DNA of 64,000 nucleotides. Origin: Oerskovia paurometabola. GTDB lineage: Bacteria > Actinomycetota > Actinomycetes > Actinomycetales > Cellulomonadaceae. The stretch's first letter is position 1. The number at the start of each line of letters is the position of its first letter. The stretch lies in assembly GCF_016907365.1 (NCBI RefSeq), contig NZ_JAFBBV010000001.1, positions 1,364,001 to 1,428,000 of the forward strand, written 5' to 3'. A model generated the notes under the pieces. The model had not been told where the DNA came from. It made no database searches and saw nothing but the letters and a program-made list of their open reading frames with translations. Below are positions 46,994-55,032 of this stretch, one piece after another. A program made the position numbers and the translations under genes.

Positions 46994-47506
46994 ATGACCG
47001 ACACGCCGATGACCATGGACCTCGTCACGGACGAGCACGCGGGGGAGCTCCTCACGCTCCGCCGGGCAGCGTTCGTCACCGAGGCGCAGCTCTACGGGGA
47101 CCCGAACATCCCGCCGCTCACGCAGACGCTCGCCGAGCTCAAGGCGGACCTGGCGACCCAGGGCGTCATCACGCTCGGGGCGTGGCAGGGGCCGCGCCTG
47201 GTCGGGTCGGTGCGCGTGGAGATCGAGGGCGGCAAGGCCACGCTCGGGCGGCTCGCGGTGGCCCCGGACCTCCAGGGCCGCGGCATCGGCACGCAGATGC
47301 TGTTCGCGGTCCTGCCGCACCTTCCTGAGGAGACCACGGAGATCTGGGTCTTCACGGGCAAGGACTCCAAGCAGAACCTGGAGCTGTACACGCGCCACGG
47401 CTACGAGGAGCAGTACGACAAGGCCGCGGGCGACCTCACGTACACGTACCTGCGCCGCATCCTGGGTGAGGCCGAGGCGCGCAACGCGAGCGACGCCCAG
47501 GGCTGA
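46994..47506 (+). CDS. GNAT-family N-acetyltransferase
   Basis: 170 residues. Classic GNAT core: VGSVRVEIEGGKATLGRLAVAPDLQGRGIGTQMLFAVL, with the coenzyme A pyrophosphate loop Q-GRGIG intact, and LELYTRHGYEEQYDKAAGDLTYTYLRR at the end. Substrate unknown. CACGAT lies 6 nt before the ATG and there is no SD, so a leaderless start is possible. Independent of the sugar operon upstream. Confidence 0.87.
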   Translation: MTDTPMTMDLVTDEHAGELLTLRRAAFVTEAQLYGDPNIPPLTQTLAELKADLATQGVITLGAWQGPRLVGSVRVEIEGGKATLGRLAVAPDLQGRGIGTQMLFAVLPHLPEETTEIWVFTGKDSKQNLELYTRHGYEEQYDKAAGDLTYTYLRRILGEAEARNASDAQG

Positions 47507-47523
47507 GCCCGTCCGCCCGCGAG

Positions 47524-47556
47524 CGAGGCGCGTCCCCCGTGCGGGGGCGCGCCTCG
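47524..47556. terminator. Bidirectional hairpin between acetyltransferase and GH16 genes
   Basis: Arms 47524-47538 and 47543-47556: 14 bp with one bulged T and a 4-nt loop, between convergent stops. Confidence 0.75.
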
Positions 47557-47563
47557 CCCGCGT

Positions 47564-48475
47564 CTACGGCTCGTCCCACGCGTAGGCCCGGACGTGGTCG
47601 ACGAGCATCCGCGCAGGTAGCGGGGTGCTCTCGTCGGGCGGGCCGGGCCAGTCGCCGCCGACCGCGAGGTTGAGCAGCAGGAAGAACGGGTCGTCGAAGA
47701 CCCACGGGTCACCACCGGTGTCGGCGGGGGTCCTGCGCGAGTACTCGACGCCGTCGACGTACCAGGTGATCGCACCCGGGGCCCAGTCGACCGTGAAGGT
47801 GTGGAAGTCGTCGGCGAACCGCTCACCGTCCGGGAGCGTGGTCGACGCGTGGATCGCGTCCGCGCCCGAGTACCCGGGGCCGTGCAGGCTGCCCCACACC
47901 GTGCCCGGCTCCGCGCCGACGTTCTCCATGACGTCGAGCTCGCCGCTCGCGGGCCACGGCTCGGTGGTGAAGATGTCCTGGCCCAGCATCCAGAACGCCG
48001 GCCAGGTGCCCTGCCCGCCCGGGATCTTGATGCGCGCCTCGAAGCGCCCGTACTGCTGGGCGAAGCGGTCCGCGGTGATGAGCCGCGCGGACGTGTACTC
48101 GCAGCGACCGTAGTGGCACCACAGGTCGCCGGGGTTCTCCCGACGGGCCGTGATGACGAGGTGGCCCTCGCCGTCGGTCGAGGCGTTGCCCGGGCTGTCG
48201 GTGTAGTACTGCAGCTCGCCGTTGCCCCACCCGCTGCCGCCCGTCTCGAGACGCCAGCGCGAGGGGTCGGGCGGGGCGCCGGCCGCGCCGTCGAACTCGT
48301 CGGCCCAGGTCAGGGGCCCGGGCGGGGCCCCCATCCGGGGAGCCCCGGGCCCGGACGCAGGCGGCCCGACGGCGGCGGCCGCCAGGGTGGCGAGGCCCAC
48401 CACGACGATCACGGCGGCGACGAGGACGCCCGGGCGAGGTGCGCGACGCGGTGCCTTGCGCGGGGTCGGTCGCAT
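47564..48475 (-). CDS. Exported GH16 glycoside hydrolase (beta-1,3- or mixed-linkage beta-glucanase)
   Basis: 303 residues. Basic N-terminus plus one hydrophobic helix (about 17-38) as signal or anchor, then a single GH16 jelly-roll. Catalytic motif GELDVMENVG with Glu179 nucleophile, Asp181 and Glu184 acid/base; the spacing ExDxxE is that of laminarinase-type enzymes, with the extra Met. Substrate cleft landmarks are GWGNGELQYYT, WPAFWML and LNLAVGGDWPG. Last gene of the glycan operon: its ATG is 1 nt after the GH26 stop and uses GAGGAG inside that gene. It could trim the polymer made by the synthase. Confidence 0.9.
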   Translation of the reverse strand: MRPTPRKAPRRAPRPGVLVAAVIVVVGLATLAAAAVGPPASGPGAPRMGAPPGPLTWADEFDGAAGAPPDPSRWRLETGGSGWGNGELQYYTDSPGNASTDGEGHLVITARRENPGDLWCHYGRCEYTSARLITADRFAQQYGRFEARIKIPGGQGTWPAFWMLGQDIFTTEPWPASGELDVMENVGAEPGTVWGSLHGPGYSGADAIHASTTLPDGERFADDFHTFTVDWAPGAITWYVDGVEYSRRTPADTGGDPWVFDDPFFLLLNLAVGGDWPGPPDESTPLPARMLVDHVRAYAWDEP

Positions 48476-48476
48476 G

Positions 48477-49691
48477 TCACTCCTCGCAGGTCGAGACGTC
48501 CTCGGCGTAGCGCAGCCACGCCGGGAGGTCGGCGACGAACGCGTCGCGGACGTCGGCGGCGCCCGCTGCCCGCCAGTCGACGTCGTCGTCGATCTCGATC
48601 TCGTACTTGTCCCACTCGAACCAGTTGACCATCTTGAGCTGCGGGAACCGCTCGTGCGTCTCGGGCGAGAACACCTGCCGCCACCAGGCCCGCTTGATGT
48701 CGAGCTCGGCGGCCCCGCCGCGCGAGGGCGTGTAGATCGCGGCGGTCTCCGGCACCGCCACGGGATGGCCGTGCTCGACGCCGTAGACCGTGTAGAAGTC
48801 CGGCACCGCGGCGTCGTCCCCCGCGGTGCCCACGTACGTGCCCGTGAGCATCGCGAGGAACTTGCCGTCCTCGGGGACCTCGTTGTTGCCCCACGGGCGC
48901 TGGTTGCCCCAGTGGTAGAGCGAGACCCCGACCCAGTCCACGGCGTCGTCCCCCGGGAAGTACGGCAGGTAGCTGTCGTCGGTCATGGTGAGCGTGCCGT
49001 CGCCGTCGGTGTCCAGAGCCGCGTAGTCGGCCGACCCCGGCAGCGCCGCGAACTGGCCGCCCGTGAACGGGTACCCGCCGCCGTAGTTGGGCGCCCACAT
49101 CATGGCCGTGCCCGGCGCCTCGGCATGGACCGCGGCCGCGAACCGACGGAACGTCTCGACGTACGCCGCCGGCTGCTGGCCCCACGCGTACCAGGAGCCG
49201 TTCATCTCGTGCGCGAACCGCAGCACGACCGCGACCCCCTGCTCGTTGACGTCCCGCAGGTCGTCGGCGAGCGTCGCGACCACCTCGTCCGACATGGCCG
49301 CGAGCCCCGCGTGCGGTTCGAGCGTCAGGAGCAGCACGCCCCCGTTGGCCTTCATCTGGGTGACCGCGCTGACCGTGTGCTCCCACGTCTCGCGGTCGTA
49401 GGGGACGTCGGAGAACTGGACCGCGACCGCCGGGGCGTGGTCGAGGTAGGTCCGGTGCTCCTCGAGGGTCTCCGACGCCCAGTCGAGGTTGACGCCGAGC
49501 AGCGTGCCGTCGTCGGGCACGATGCTCGCCGCCTCCGCGGTGCACGCCGCGGCCACGGGAGCCTCCGGGGTCGCGGGCGGACCGGCCACGGCGAACCCCG
49601 CGCCCACCGCGCCGACCCCCAGCATCATGACCACGAGCGGCGTCACGAGGCCGGGCCGGCGGCGACGGCCGCCCGGGAGGTAGAACGCCAT
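48477..49691 (-). CDS. Exported GH26-like glycoside hydrolase
   Basis: 404 residues. N-terminal Arg-rich stretch and hydrophobic helix (about 14-36), then a TIM barrel. Acid/base Glu162 in RFAHEMNGSWYAWG and nucleophile Glu359 in MVNWFEWDK fit clan GH-A family 26 (beta-mannanase, beta-1,3-xylanase or lichenase activity). No carbohydrate-binding module is attached, and the single anchor suggests a cell-surface enzyme. The start codon overlaps the STAS gene stop as TGATG, so the two are coupled. Confidence 0.85.
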   Translation of the reverse strand: MAFYLPGGRRRRPGLVTPLVVMMLGVGAVGAGFAVAGPPATPEAPVAAACTAEAASIVPDDGTLLGVNLDWASETLEEHRTYLDHAPAVAVQFSDVPYDRETWEHTVSAVTQMKANGGVLLLTLEPHAGLAAMSDEVVATLADDLRDVNEQGVAVVLRFAHEMNGSWYAWGQQPAAYVETFRRFAAAVHAEAPGTAMMWAPNYGGGYPFTGGQFAALPGSADYAALDTDGDGTLTMTDDSYLPYFPGDDAVDWVGVSLYHWGNQRPWGNNEVPEDGKFLAMLTGTYVGTAGDDAAVPDFYTVYGVEHGHPVAVPETAAIYTPSRGGAAELDIKRAWWRQVFSPETHERFPQLKMVNWFEWDKYEIEIDDDVDWRAAGAADVRDAFVADLPAWLRYAEDVSTCEE

Positions 49692-50059
49692 CAGGAGGCC
49701 CGGGACGCGAGGAGACCCCGCGCCTCGTCGTGGCCGCCGTAGATGCGCGTGACCGTGTCGAGCCGCAGCGCCGTGAACGCGTGCTGCAGCGCGGCCGAGG
49801 CGCCGAAGATCCGCAGGTCCCCGCCGCGCGACCGGACCACGCGCAGCAGGTCGAGCAGGCCCGCCACGCCCGAGGGCGACACGCCGTCGACCCCCGAGAC
49901 GTCGAGCAGGACGAGCACCGGACCGTCGGCCACGGCCGACGACACGGGCTCACGCAGGGACAGGACGGCGGCGGCGTCGAGCCGCCCTCCGGTGGGGAGG
50001 TCGATGCTCGTGACGGGATGGGTCAGGGTGAGGTCGGGTGCGCTGACGAAGGCGGCCAT
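49691..50059 (-). CDS. STAS-domain protein (anti-sigma-factor-antagonist-like)
   Basis: 122 residues, one STAS domain. Core VLVLLDVSGVDGVSPSGVAGLLDLLRVVRSRGG region with LRIFGASAALQHAFTALRLDTVTRIY after it. The usual DSSG phosphorylation motif reads Ser61-Pro-Ser63-Gly, so the preceding Asp is lost but a serine remains. The ATG at 50059 lies inside the end of the synthase gene (37-nt overlap), and the stop overlaps the GH26 start. In Vibrio fischeri the STAS protein SypA is needed for syp exopolysaccharide, so a switch for the glycan synthase is a fair inference. No kinase or phosphatase gene is nearby. Confidence 0.82.
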   Translation of the reverse strand: MAAFVSAPDLTLTHPVTSIDLPTGGRLDAAAVLSLREPVSSAVADGPVLVLLDVSGVDGVSPSGVAGLLDLLRVVRSRGGDLRIFGASAALQHAFTALRLDTVTRIYGGHDEARGLLASRAS

Positions 50060-52149
50060 GGCGAGCTCCTGGGGACGTGGCGGACGGTGAGGTCTAGCGG
50101 GACTTCCGTCGGGTCGAACGTGGTCGGGAGTGCGTCGTCGCCGTCGAGCACGTCGCCCACGGCCTGGGCCGCGAGCAGTGCGACGGACGGGGGGACGGGG
50201 TCCCCGACGGTGTCGCCGGGCCCCGTGTACCGCGCAGCGCGCAGCGCGGCGGACAGGAGGGCCAGGTCGACAGCGACCCAGCCCAGGGTCAGGAACGTGG
50301 CGGGCGCCGAGGCCTCGCCCGCAAGCATCCGGGTCACCCCGACCGCCGAGGCCACGAGCAGGACCACGGTCACGACGACCTGCGGCAGGACGTGCCGGTA
50401 GCCCGTGCCCGTGGCCTGCTTGGTCTTGGACGTGACCGAGAACGCGACGTGCCGGCCGAGGAACACCGCGGAGGCTCCCGAGAGCGTCGCAGCGATCCAC
50501 GTGGGGAACAGTGCGAACGACATCTGCTGACCCCGCCACAGCCCGCGGCTGCCCTTGCCGGACACCTGGAAGAGGAGCTGGCAGGCCACGAAGAACGGCA
50601 GGAAGTGCAGGAAGAACAGCGCCGGGTCCGCATGCAGGGGGAAGACGCCGAGCGTCAGGAAGAGCACGGGCGCGGCGAGGTAGACCAGAGCGGCGAACCC
50701 GCTCAGGTAGCTCGTCATGGTGCCCAGGTACATGAGCCGCTGGGCCAGCGAGAGCCCGCGGACCAGGAGCGGGTTGTCCCGGAAGAAGACCTGCATCGAC
50801 CCCGTGGCCCAGCGCAGGCGCTGCGACAGCGCCGTGCCGACGTCCTCGGGCGCGAGCCCGTGCACGAGCACCTCGTGGTGGTAGACGCTCGTCCACCCCA
50901 TCGCGTGCAGGTGCATCGCCGTGGCCATGTCCTCGGTGATCGTGGTCGTGTCGAGCGGGTTGATCGTCAGGGCCTGGTCCGTGCGGGCCACGTCGACGCG
51001 CTCGAGCACCCCGTCGAGCTCGGCGAGCAGCTCGCCCGCCACGTCCTCGGGCAGGGACGGGGTCTCCTGGATCTCCGGCGGCTCCACGGTCCCGGTCGCC
51101 GCGGTCGCCACAGGCGCCACAGGCGCGACAGGTGCGACAGGCGCCACAGGCGCGACAGGTGCGACAGGCGCCACAGGCGCCTGGACCAGGGCCGCGGTGA
51201 AGGCCGATCGCAGCTCCGAGGTGATCTCGGCGAGCACGTCGCCGCGCCGGAACTGCCCCTCGGCCCGGCGCACCGCGGCCAGGGCCTGCTCGGCGACGGG
51301 CATCGCCGAGGGCTCGCGCACCGCGAGCTGGCTCAGGAGGTCCTGGAGCCGCGACCGCCCTGCCCGGAGCGCGGCGCGCATCGCACCGCGCGCGTCCCGC
51401 GAGAACCGGGTCAGCCCCAGCGCCATGAGCGCCTCACGCCGCAGCACCGCGTTCGACCCGCAGAAGAAGGCCGCGCCCCAGCCGTCCTTGCCCTGCTGGA
51501 TGGGACCGTAGAACAGCTCGGCCTGCGTACCCAGCGGGTCGCTCGGCGGCACGTTCCAGAAGTGCTGCGGCGTCTGGACGAACGCGACCTCCTCGTCCTC
51601 GAAGTAGCCCAGGACCCGGTCCAGGAAGCGCGGCTCCGGGACCTGGTCGGCGTCGAGGATCGCGACGAGGTCGCCGCTCGTGCGGAACAGCGCGTTGTTG
51701 ACGTTGCCCGCCTTCGCGAAGCGGGGCCGCCCCTCCCACTCGGGACCGCGCGTGATGTACCCGACGCCCACGCGGGACGCCGCGACCTCGAGCTCGGGCC
51801 GGTTGCCGTCGTCGAGGACCCACGTCGCGTGCGGGTACGTCATGTCGCGCGCCGCGATCGCGGTCCGCAGGACCAGGTCCACGGGCTCGTTGTACGTCGT
51901 GACGAACACGTCGACGCTCAGGCCCTCGGGGGCCGGGGGAGCCGGGGGCCGGCGCCTCGCGTTCCACATGGTCAGCGAGTACAGGACGGTCTCGCCCAGG
52001 CTGTACGTCTCCGCCACGACCAGGGGGACCGCGATCCACCAGGCGTCCCACGCCACGGTCCCCGTCCAGCGCCACCCGATGTACACGAGCCCGAAGGCCA
52101 CCGCGACCACGGCCAGGAGCCGCACCGCGGCCAGTCTGCTGCTACCCAT
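50023..52149 (-). CDS. BcsA-like family 2 glycosyltransferase (beta-glycan synthase) with repeat-bearing insertion
   Basis: 708-residue membrane synthase. Two N-terminal helices, a cytoplasmic GT2 domain, then about five helices. Processive GT motifs are complete: Asp113-Asp114 (LDDG), DAD at 166-168, Glu406-Asp407 (TED) and QRLRW at 443-447. FCGSNAVLRR (about 229-238) is cellulose-synthase-like. Between it and TED lies an insertion of about 150 residues with an Ala-Pro-Val repeat (about 324-348); in BcsA this gap is short. No PilZ domain is present, so c-di-GMP control as in BcsA is not expected. The product is likely a beta-glucan or beta-mannan given the GH16 and GH26 partners. Confidence 0.9.
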   Translation of the reverse strand: MGSSRLAAVRLLAVVAVAFGLVYIGWRWTGTVAWDAWWIAVPLVVAETYSLGETVLYSLTMWNARRRPPAPPAPEGLSVDVFVTTYNEPVDLVLRTAIAARDMTYPHATWVLDDGNRPELEVAASRVGVGYITRGPEWEGRPRFAKAGNVNNALFRTSGDLVAILDADQVPEPRFLDRVLGYFEDEEVAFVQTPQHFWNVPPSDPLGTQAELFYGPIQQGKDGWGAAFFCGSNAVLRREALMALGLTRFSRDARGAMRAALRAGRSRLQDLLSQLAVREPSAMPVAEQALAAVRRAEGQFRRGDVLAEITSELRSAFTAALVQAPVAPVAPVAPVAPVAPVAPVAPVATAATGTVEPPEIQETPSLPEDVAGELLAELDGVLERVDVARTDQALTINPLDTTTITEDMATAMHLHAMGWTSVYHHEVLVHGLAPEDVGTALSQRLRWATGSMQVFFRDNPLLVRGLSLAQRLMYLGTMTSYLSGFAALVYLAAPVLFLTLGVFPLHADPALFFLHFLPFFVACQLLFQVSGKGSRGLWRGQQMSFALFPTWIAATLSGASAVFLGRHVAFSVTSKTKQATGTGYRHVLPQVVVTVVLLVASAVGVTRMLAGEASAPATFLTLGWVAVDLALLSAALRAARYTGPGDTVGDPVPPSVALLAAQAVGDVLDGDDALPTTFDPTEVPLDLTVRHVPRSSPWPPSSAHPTSP
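51108..51179. repeat. In-frame 9-bp minisatellite (8 units) inside the glycan synthase
   Basis: Eight 9-bp units of the type C[CG]ACAGG[CT]G on the plus strand, with a higher-order 27-bp period (51117-51143 and 51144-51170 identical). Encodes a Val-Ala-Pro repeat. Unit loss or gain would keep the frame. Confidence 0.9.
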
Positions 52150-52652
52150 GCGTTCTCCTCCGTCGGACGACGAGAGACGGCAAGCGGGACCGGGACGTCG
52201 AGCGACGAGAAGGTCGGCGCGCGGCGGCTCGAGAGCGGCGGCGGCGATGACGTCGGGACGGGCAGCGACACCCCTGCGTGCCGGTCACGACGACGGGCGG
52301 TCCGGTCGAGCGGACCCCCGGTGGTGTCGTGCCTCGAATGTAGAGCGGGTGAAGTTCGCAGGGGAAGCGGTGCGCGGGGCGGTCTGCGCCGTTCGTCCGG
52401 TCTGCGCCCGGATCTCCACAGGCCGGCAACCCGGCGGTAACGCCAGGGCGCGCCGGTCCCCGTCCCGTTCACCGCGACGACACGTCGGGGCGCTCGCGGA
52501 CGGGCGCCCTCCCGCGCAGGTGCGGCCCGCAGTTGCGGCCCGTGGGCGCGGCCCGTGGGCGCGGCCCGTGGGTGCGGCCCGTGGGTGCGGCCCGCCGGGT
52601 CCGTCGACGTGGCAGGGCCTTCCCGCCGCGCGGAGGCAGGTCGGATCCTGCG
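52150..52652. promoter_or_regulatory. 503-bp gene-free region upstream of the glycan operon
   Basis: Minus-strand -10 candidate TACATT (52337-52342), about 190 nt before the synthase start. No riboswitch recognised. It also holds a 13-bp tandem repeat near the orphan-ATPase end. The long leader could carry control, but I see no defined structure. Confidence 0.45.
52522..52599. repeat. 13-bp tandem repeat GCGGCCCGTGGG[CT]
   Basis: Four full units at 52535-52586 in head-to-tail order, plus degenerate units on both sides. Non-coding. Confidence 0.85.
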
Positions 52653-53420
52653 TCAGGCCAGGCGGGCTGCCCGACGCGGAGCGGCGACAGCGCCCGTGAT
52701 CGCCGCGATGATCTCCTCGTAGCTCGTGCCGGGCCCGGAGAACGAGCCGTTGTTGCGCCCGTGGCGCAGGACCTCGATCCGGTCCGCGACGGCGCGCACG
52801 TCGGTCATGTTGTGGCTGATGAGGATGACCGCGTGCCCCAGGTCGCGCAGGCGCTCGATGTGCGTCAGGACCTCCGCCGTCTGTGACACGGACAACGAGG
52901 CGGTGGGCTCGTCGAGCACGACGATGCGCGGGTCGCCGAGCAGCGTGCGTGCGATCGCGACGCTCTGGCGCTGGCCGCCCGACAGGTCGGAGACGAGCGT
53001 GCGGACCGAGGGGATGCGCGACGTGAGGTCGCGCAGGATCCGGCGCGCGTTGTCCTCCATCGCGGCCTCGTCGAGCCGCGGTCCGTGGCGCAGCTCGCGC
53101 CCGAGGTAGAGGTTGGACACGACGTCGAGGTTGTCGCACAGCGCGAGGTCCTGGAAGACCGTCGCGATCCCGAGCGCGTGCGCGGCCGCCGGGTTGGGGA
53201 TGGTGACGGGGACGCCGTCGGACTCGATGATGCCCGCGTCCGGGACGAGGACGCCCGCGATGACCTTGGCGAGCGTCGACTTGCCCGCGGCGTTGTCGCC
53301 GACGAGCGCGACGACCTCGCCGCGGTGCACCTCGAGGTCGATGCCCTCGAGCGCACGGACCGCGCCGAAGGACTTGTCGATGCCGTGCAACGACAGGGCG
53401 GGGAGGGCGGAGCTGCTCAC
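52653..53420 (-). CDS. Orphan single-domain sugar ABC ATPase (FrcA/XylG-like)
   Basis: 255 residues with one nucleotide-binding domain: Walker A GDNAAGKST, Q-loop ATVFQDLALCDNL, signature LSGGQRQSVAIART, Walker B IVVLDEPTASL, and His in LISHNM. This is the half-size CUT2 type; the partner operon at 56304 uses the double-size type. No permease or receptor follows. It lies 85 nt after the ROK regulator on the same strand and is probably cotranscribed with it. It may serve the divergent transporter under some conditions or a remote one. Confidence 0.88.
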   Translation of the reverse strand: MSSSALPALSLHGIDKSFGAVRALEGIDLEVHRGEVVALVGDNAAGKSTLAKVIAGVLVPDAGIIESDGVPVTIPNPAAAHALGIATVFQDLALCDNLDVVSNLYLGRELRHGPRLDEAAMEDNARRILRDLTSRIPSVRTLVSDLSGGQRQSVAIARTLLGDPRIVVLDEPTASLSVSQTAEVLTHIERLRDLGHAVILISHNMTDVRAVADRIEVLRHGRNNGSFSGPGTSYEEIIAAITGAVAAPRRAARLA

Positions 53421-53505
53421 GTTCTGTCACCTGTTCGTGCTCGGGCGCCCTGGGGCGCCGTCGTGCCCGCCACGTCGTCGTGGCGAGACGGTCGTGCGGT
53501 CGCGG

Positions 53506-54759
53506 TCATGGTCGGTCTCCCGGAGACGGGGGGCCGGAGTCTCCTGCGGCGACGAGGCCCACGGGGCCGGGCGCCCCCGGGGCGAGGCGGACGTCGCTCG
53601 TGACGTCGGTCGACTGGAGGGCGAGCGCGAGCGCGCCCATGACCTCGGCGCGCGCGCCGAGCTCGCCCAGCACGACCTCGACCGGGGCGATCGTGTTGGG
53701 CACGAGGTGGCGCCGGACCGCGTCGCGCAGGGGGCCGGCGAGGATCTCGCCGGTCTCCGCGAGCTCACCCCCGACGACGATGACCTGAGGGTTCATGGCG
53801 CTCGCGAGCGTCGCGACCGCGATGCCGATGCGGTCGCCCGCGTCGGCAACGACGCGTCGGCAGCCAGGGTCTCCGTCGACCGCGCGGGAGATGACGTCGC
53901 GCAGGGTCATGTCCCCGTGGCTCGTGCGCAGCAGGTCGAGCAGCGCGCCCGACCCCACGACGGTCTCGAGGCAGCCACGGTTGCCGCAGCGGCAGATGGG
54001 TCCGGCAGGGTCGACCTGGACGTGGCCGATCTCGCCGGCAGTCCCCGCGTACCCCCGGTGGACGTGCCCGCCGACGACGACGCCCGCCCCGGTCCCGTAC
54101 GAGACCCGGACGAACACCGAGTCGCGATACGCGCGGGCGGCCCCGAGCTCGGCCTCGGCGAGCGCGGCGAGGTTCGCGTCGTTGTCGACGACGACGGGGC
54201 GCGCGAGGCGCTTGGACATGACCTGTCCGACGTGCAGGTCGTCCCAGCCGCGCATGATGCCGCGCACCGAGATCATCCCGGTCGAGATGTCGACCGGGGC
54301 GGGCAGGGCCATGCCGACCGTCAGGAGCTCGTCGGTCGAGGCGCCGATGCGTTCGAGGAGGTCCATGACGAGCAGGGCCGCGCGGTCCAGCCCCGTGTCG
54401 ACGCGGTGGTCCACGGGCAGGGGCATCTGCTGCTCGGCGACGATCGTGCGGCCGAAGTCGCCGAGCGCGACCTTGAGGTGGCGGTGGCCGAACTGGATGC
54501 CCGCGACGAGACCGAGCTGGCGCGCGAGCGTGACCTTGAGCGCGCGGCGTCCGGAGCGCGAGGTGGGTCGGGTGTCGACGACCCCTGCCTGGGTCAGCTC
54601 CTTGACGATGGTCGAGACCGTCGCCGTGGACAGCCCCGTGGCCTCGGCGAGCTCGACCTGGGTGAGGCCGCCGTAGCGCTTCACCGCATCCACGATGCGT
54701 GTTCGGTTCGCTTCTCGGAGTGAGGTCTGCGAGCCGGGTGTGGACCGGTCGTTGTTCAC
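53506..54759 (-). CDS. ROK-family transcriptional regulator (XylR/NagC-like)
   Basis: 417 residues. N-terminal winged HTH (REANRTRIVDAVKRYGGLTQVELAEATGLSTATVSTIVKEL) and a ROK sugar-kinase-like domain. Zn ligands are in GHVQVDPAGPICRCGNRGCLETVVG. VDNDANLAALAEAELG and YGTGAGVVVGG form the sugar/phosphate pocket. A C-terminal Gly/Pro-rich tail follows. Divergent from the CUT2 importer operon, its likely target. The GTG at 54759 follows TACGCT by 7 nt and lacks an SD, so it is probably leaderless. Confidence 0.92.
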   Translation of the reverse strand: MNNDRSTPGSQTSLREANRTRIVDAVKRYGGLTQVELAEATGLSTATVSTIVKELTQAGVVDTRPTSRSGRRALKVTLARQLGLVAGIQFGHRHLKVALGDFGRTIVAEQQMPLPVDHRVDTGLDRAALLVMDLLERIGASTDELLTVGMALPAPVDISTGMISVRGIMRGWDDLHVGQVMSKRLARPVVVDNDANLAALAEAELGAARAYRDSVFVRVSYGTGAGVVVGGHVHRGYAGTAGEIGHVQVDPAGPICRCGNRGCLETVVGSGALLDLLRTSHGDMTLRDVISRAVDGDPGCRRVVADAGDRIGIAVATLASAMNPQVIVVGGELAETGEILAGPLRDAVRRHLVPNTIAPVEVVLGELGARAEVMGALALALQSTDVTSDVRLAPGAPGPVGLVAAGDSGPPSPGDRP

Positions 54760-55032
54760 AGGCAGCAGCGTACACGCTGGTGAGGGCCGGAGAACCGAGG
54801 CGACACGGGCCTTTTCCGGGGGTGCAGCGGTGGTACCGCTTCCACTCTGAGTTTGAGTCTCGAACACAATTAGGTCACGAACTGGTTACTGCGCTTGACG
54901 CTCTAACTCAAGCCTGGCTAGTTTCGCTCCAGTGCCGACCGAGGCAACGCGGACCCCCCTCCGCGGCTCGGAGGCGACGCGGGCCTCACAGCCGAGGCCC
55001 GCCCCCTGGTTCGACGACGAAAGGGAATGACG
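54760..55032 (+). promoter_or_regulatory. Control region of the CUT2 sugar importer operon
   Basis: -35 TTGACG (54895-54900), 18-nt spacer, -10 TAGTTT (54919-54924). GAGTTTGAG (near 54850) and its near-inverse CTCTAACTCAAG in the spacer look like ROK operator half-sites. This patch is clearly AT-richer than its surroundings. The leader of about 100 nt ends with AAAGGGA before ATG 55033. Confidence 0.6.

Noticed and set aside
51108..51179. Regularly spaced repeat as a CRISPR array
   Set aside because: Units are 9 bp with no spacers and are translated in frame inside the synthase.
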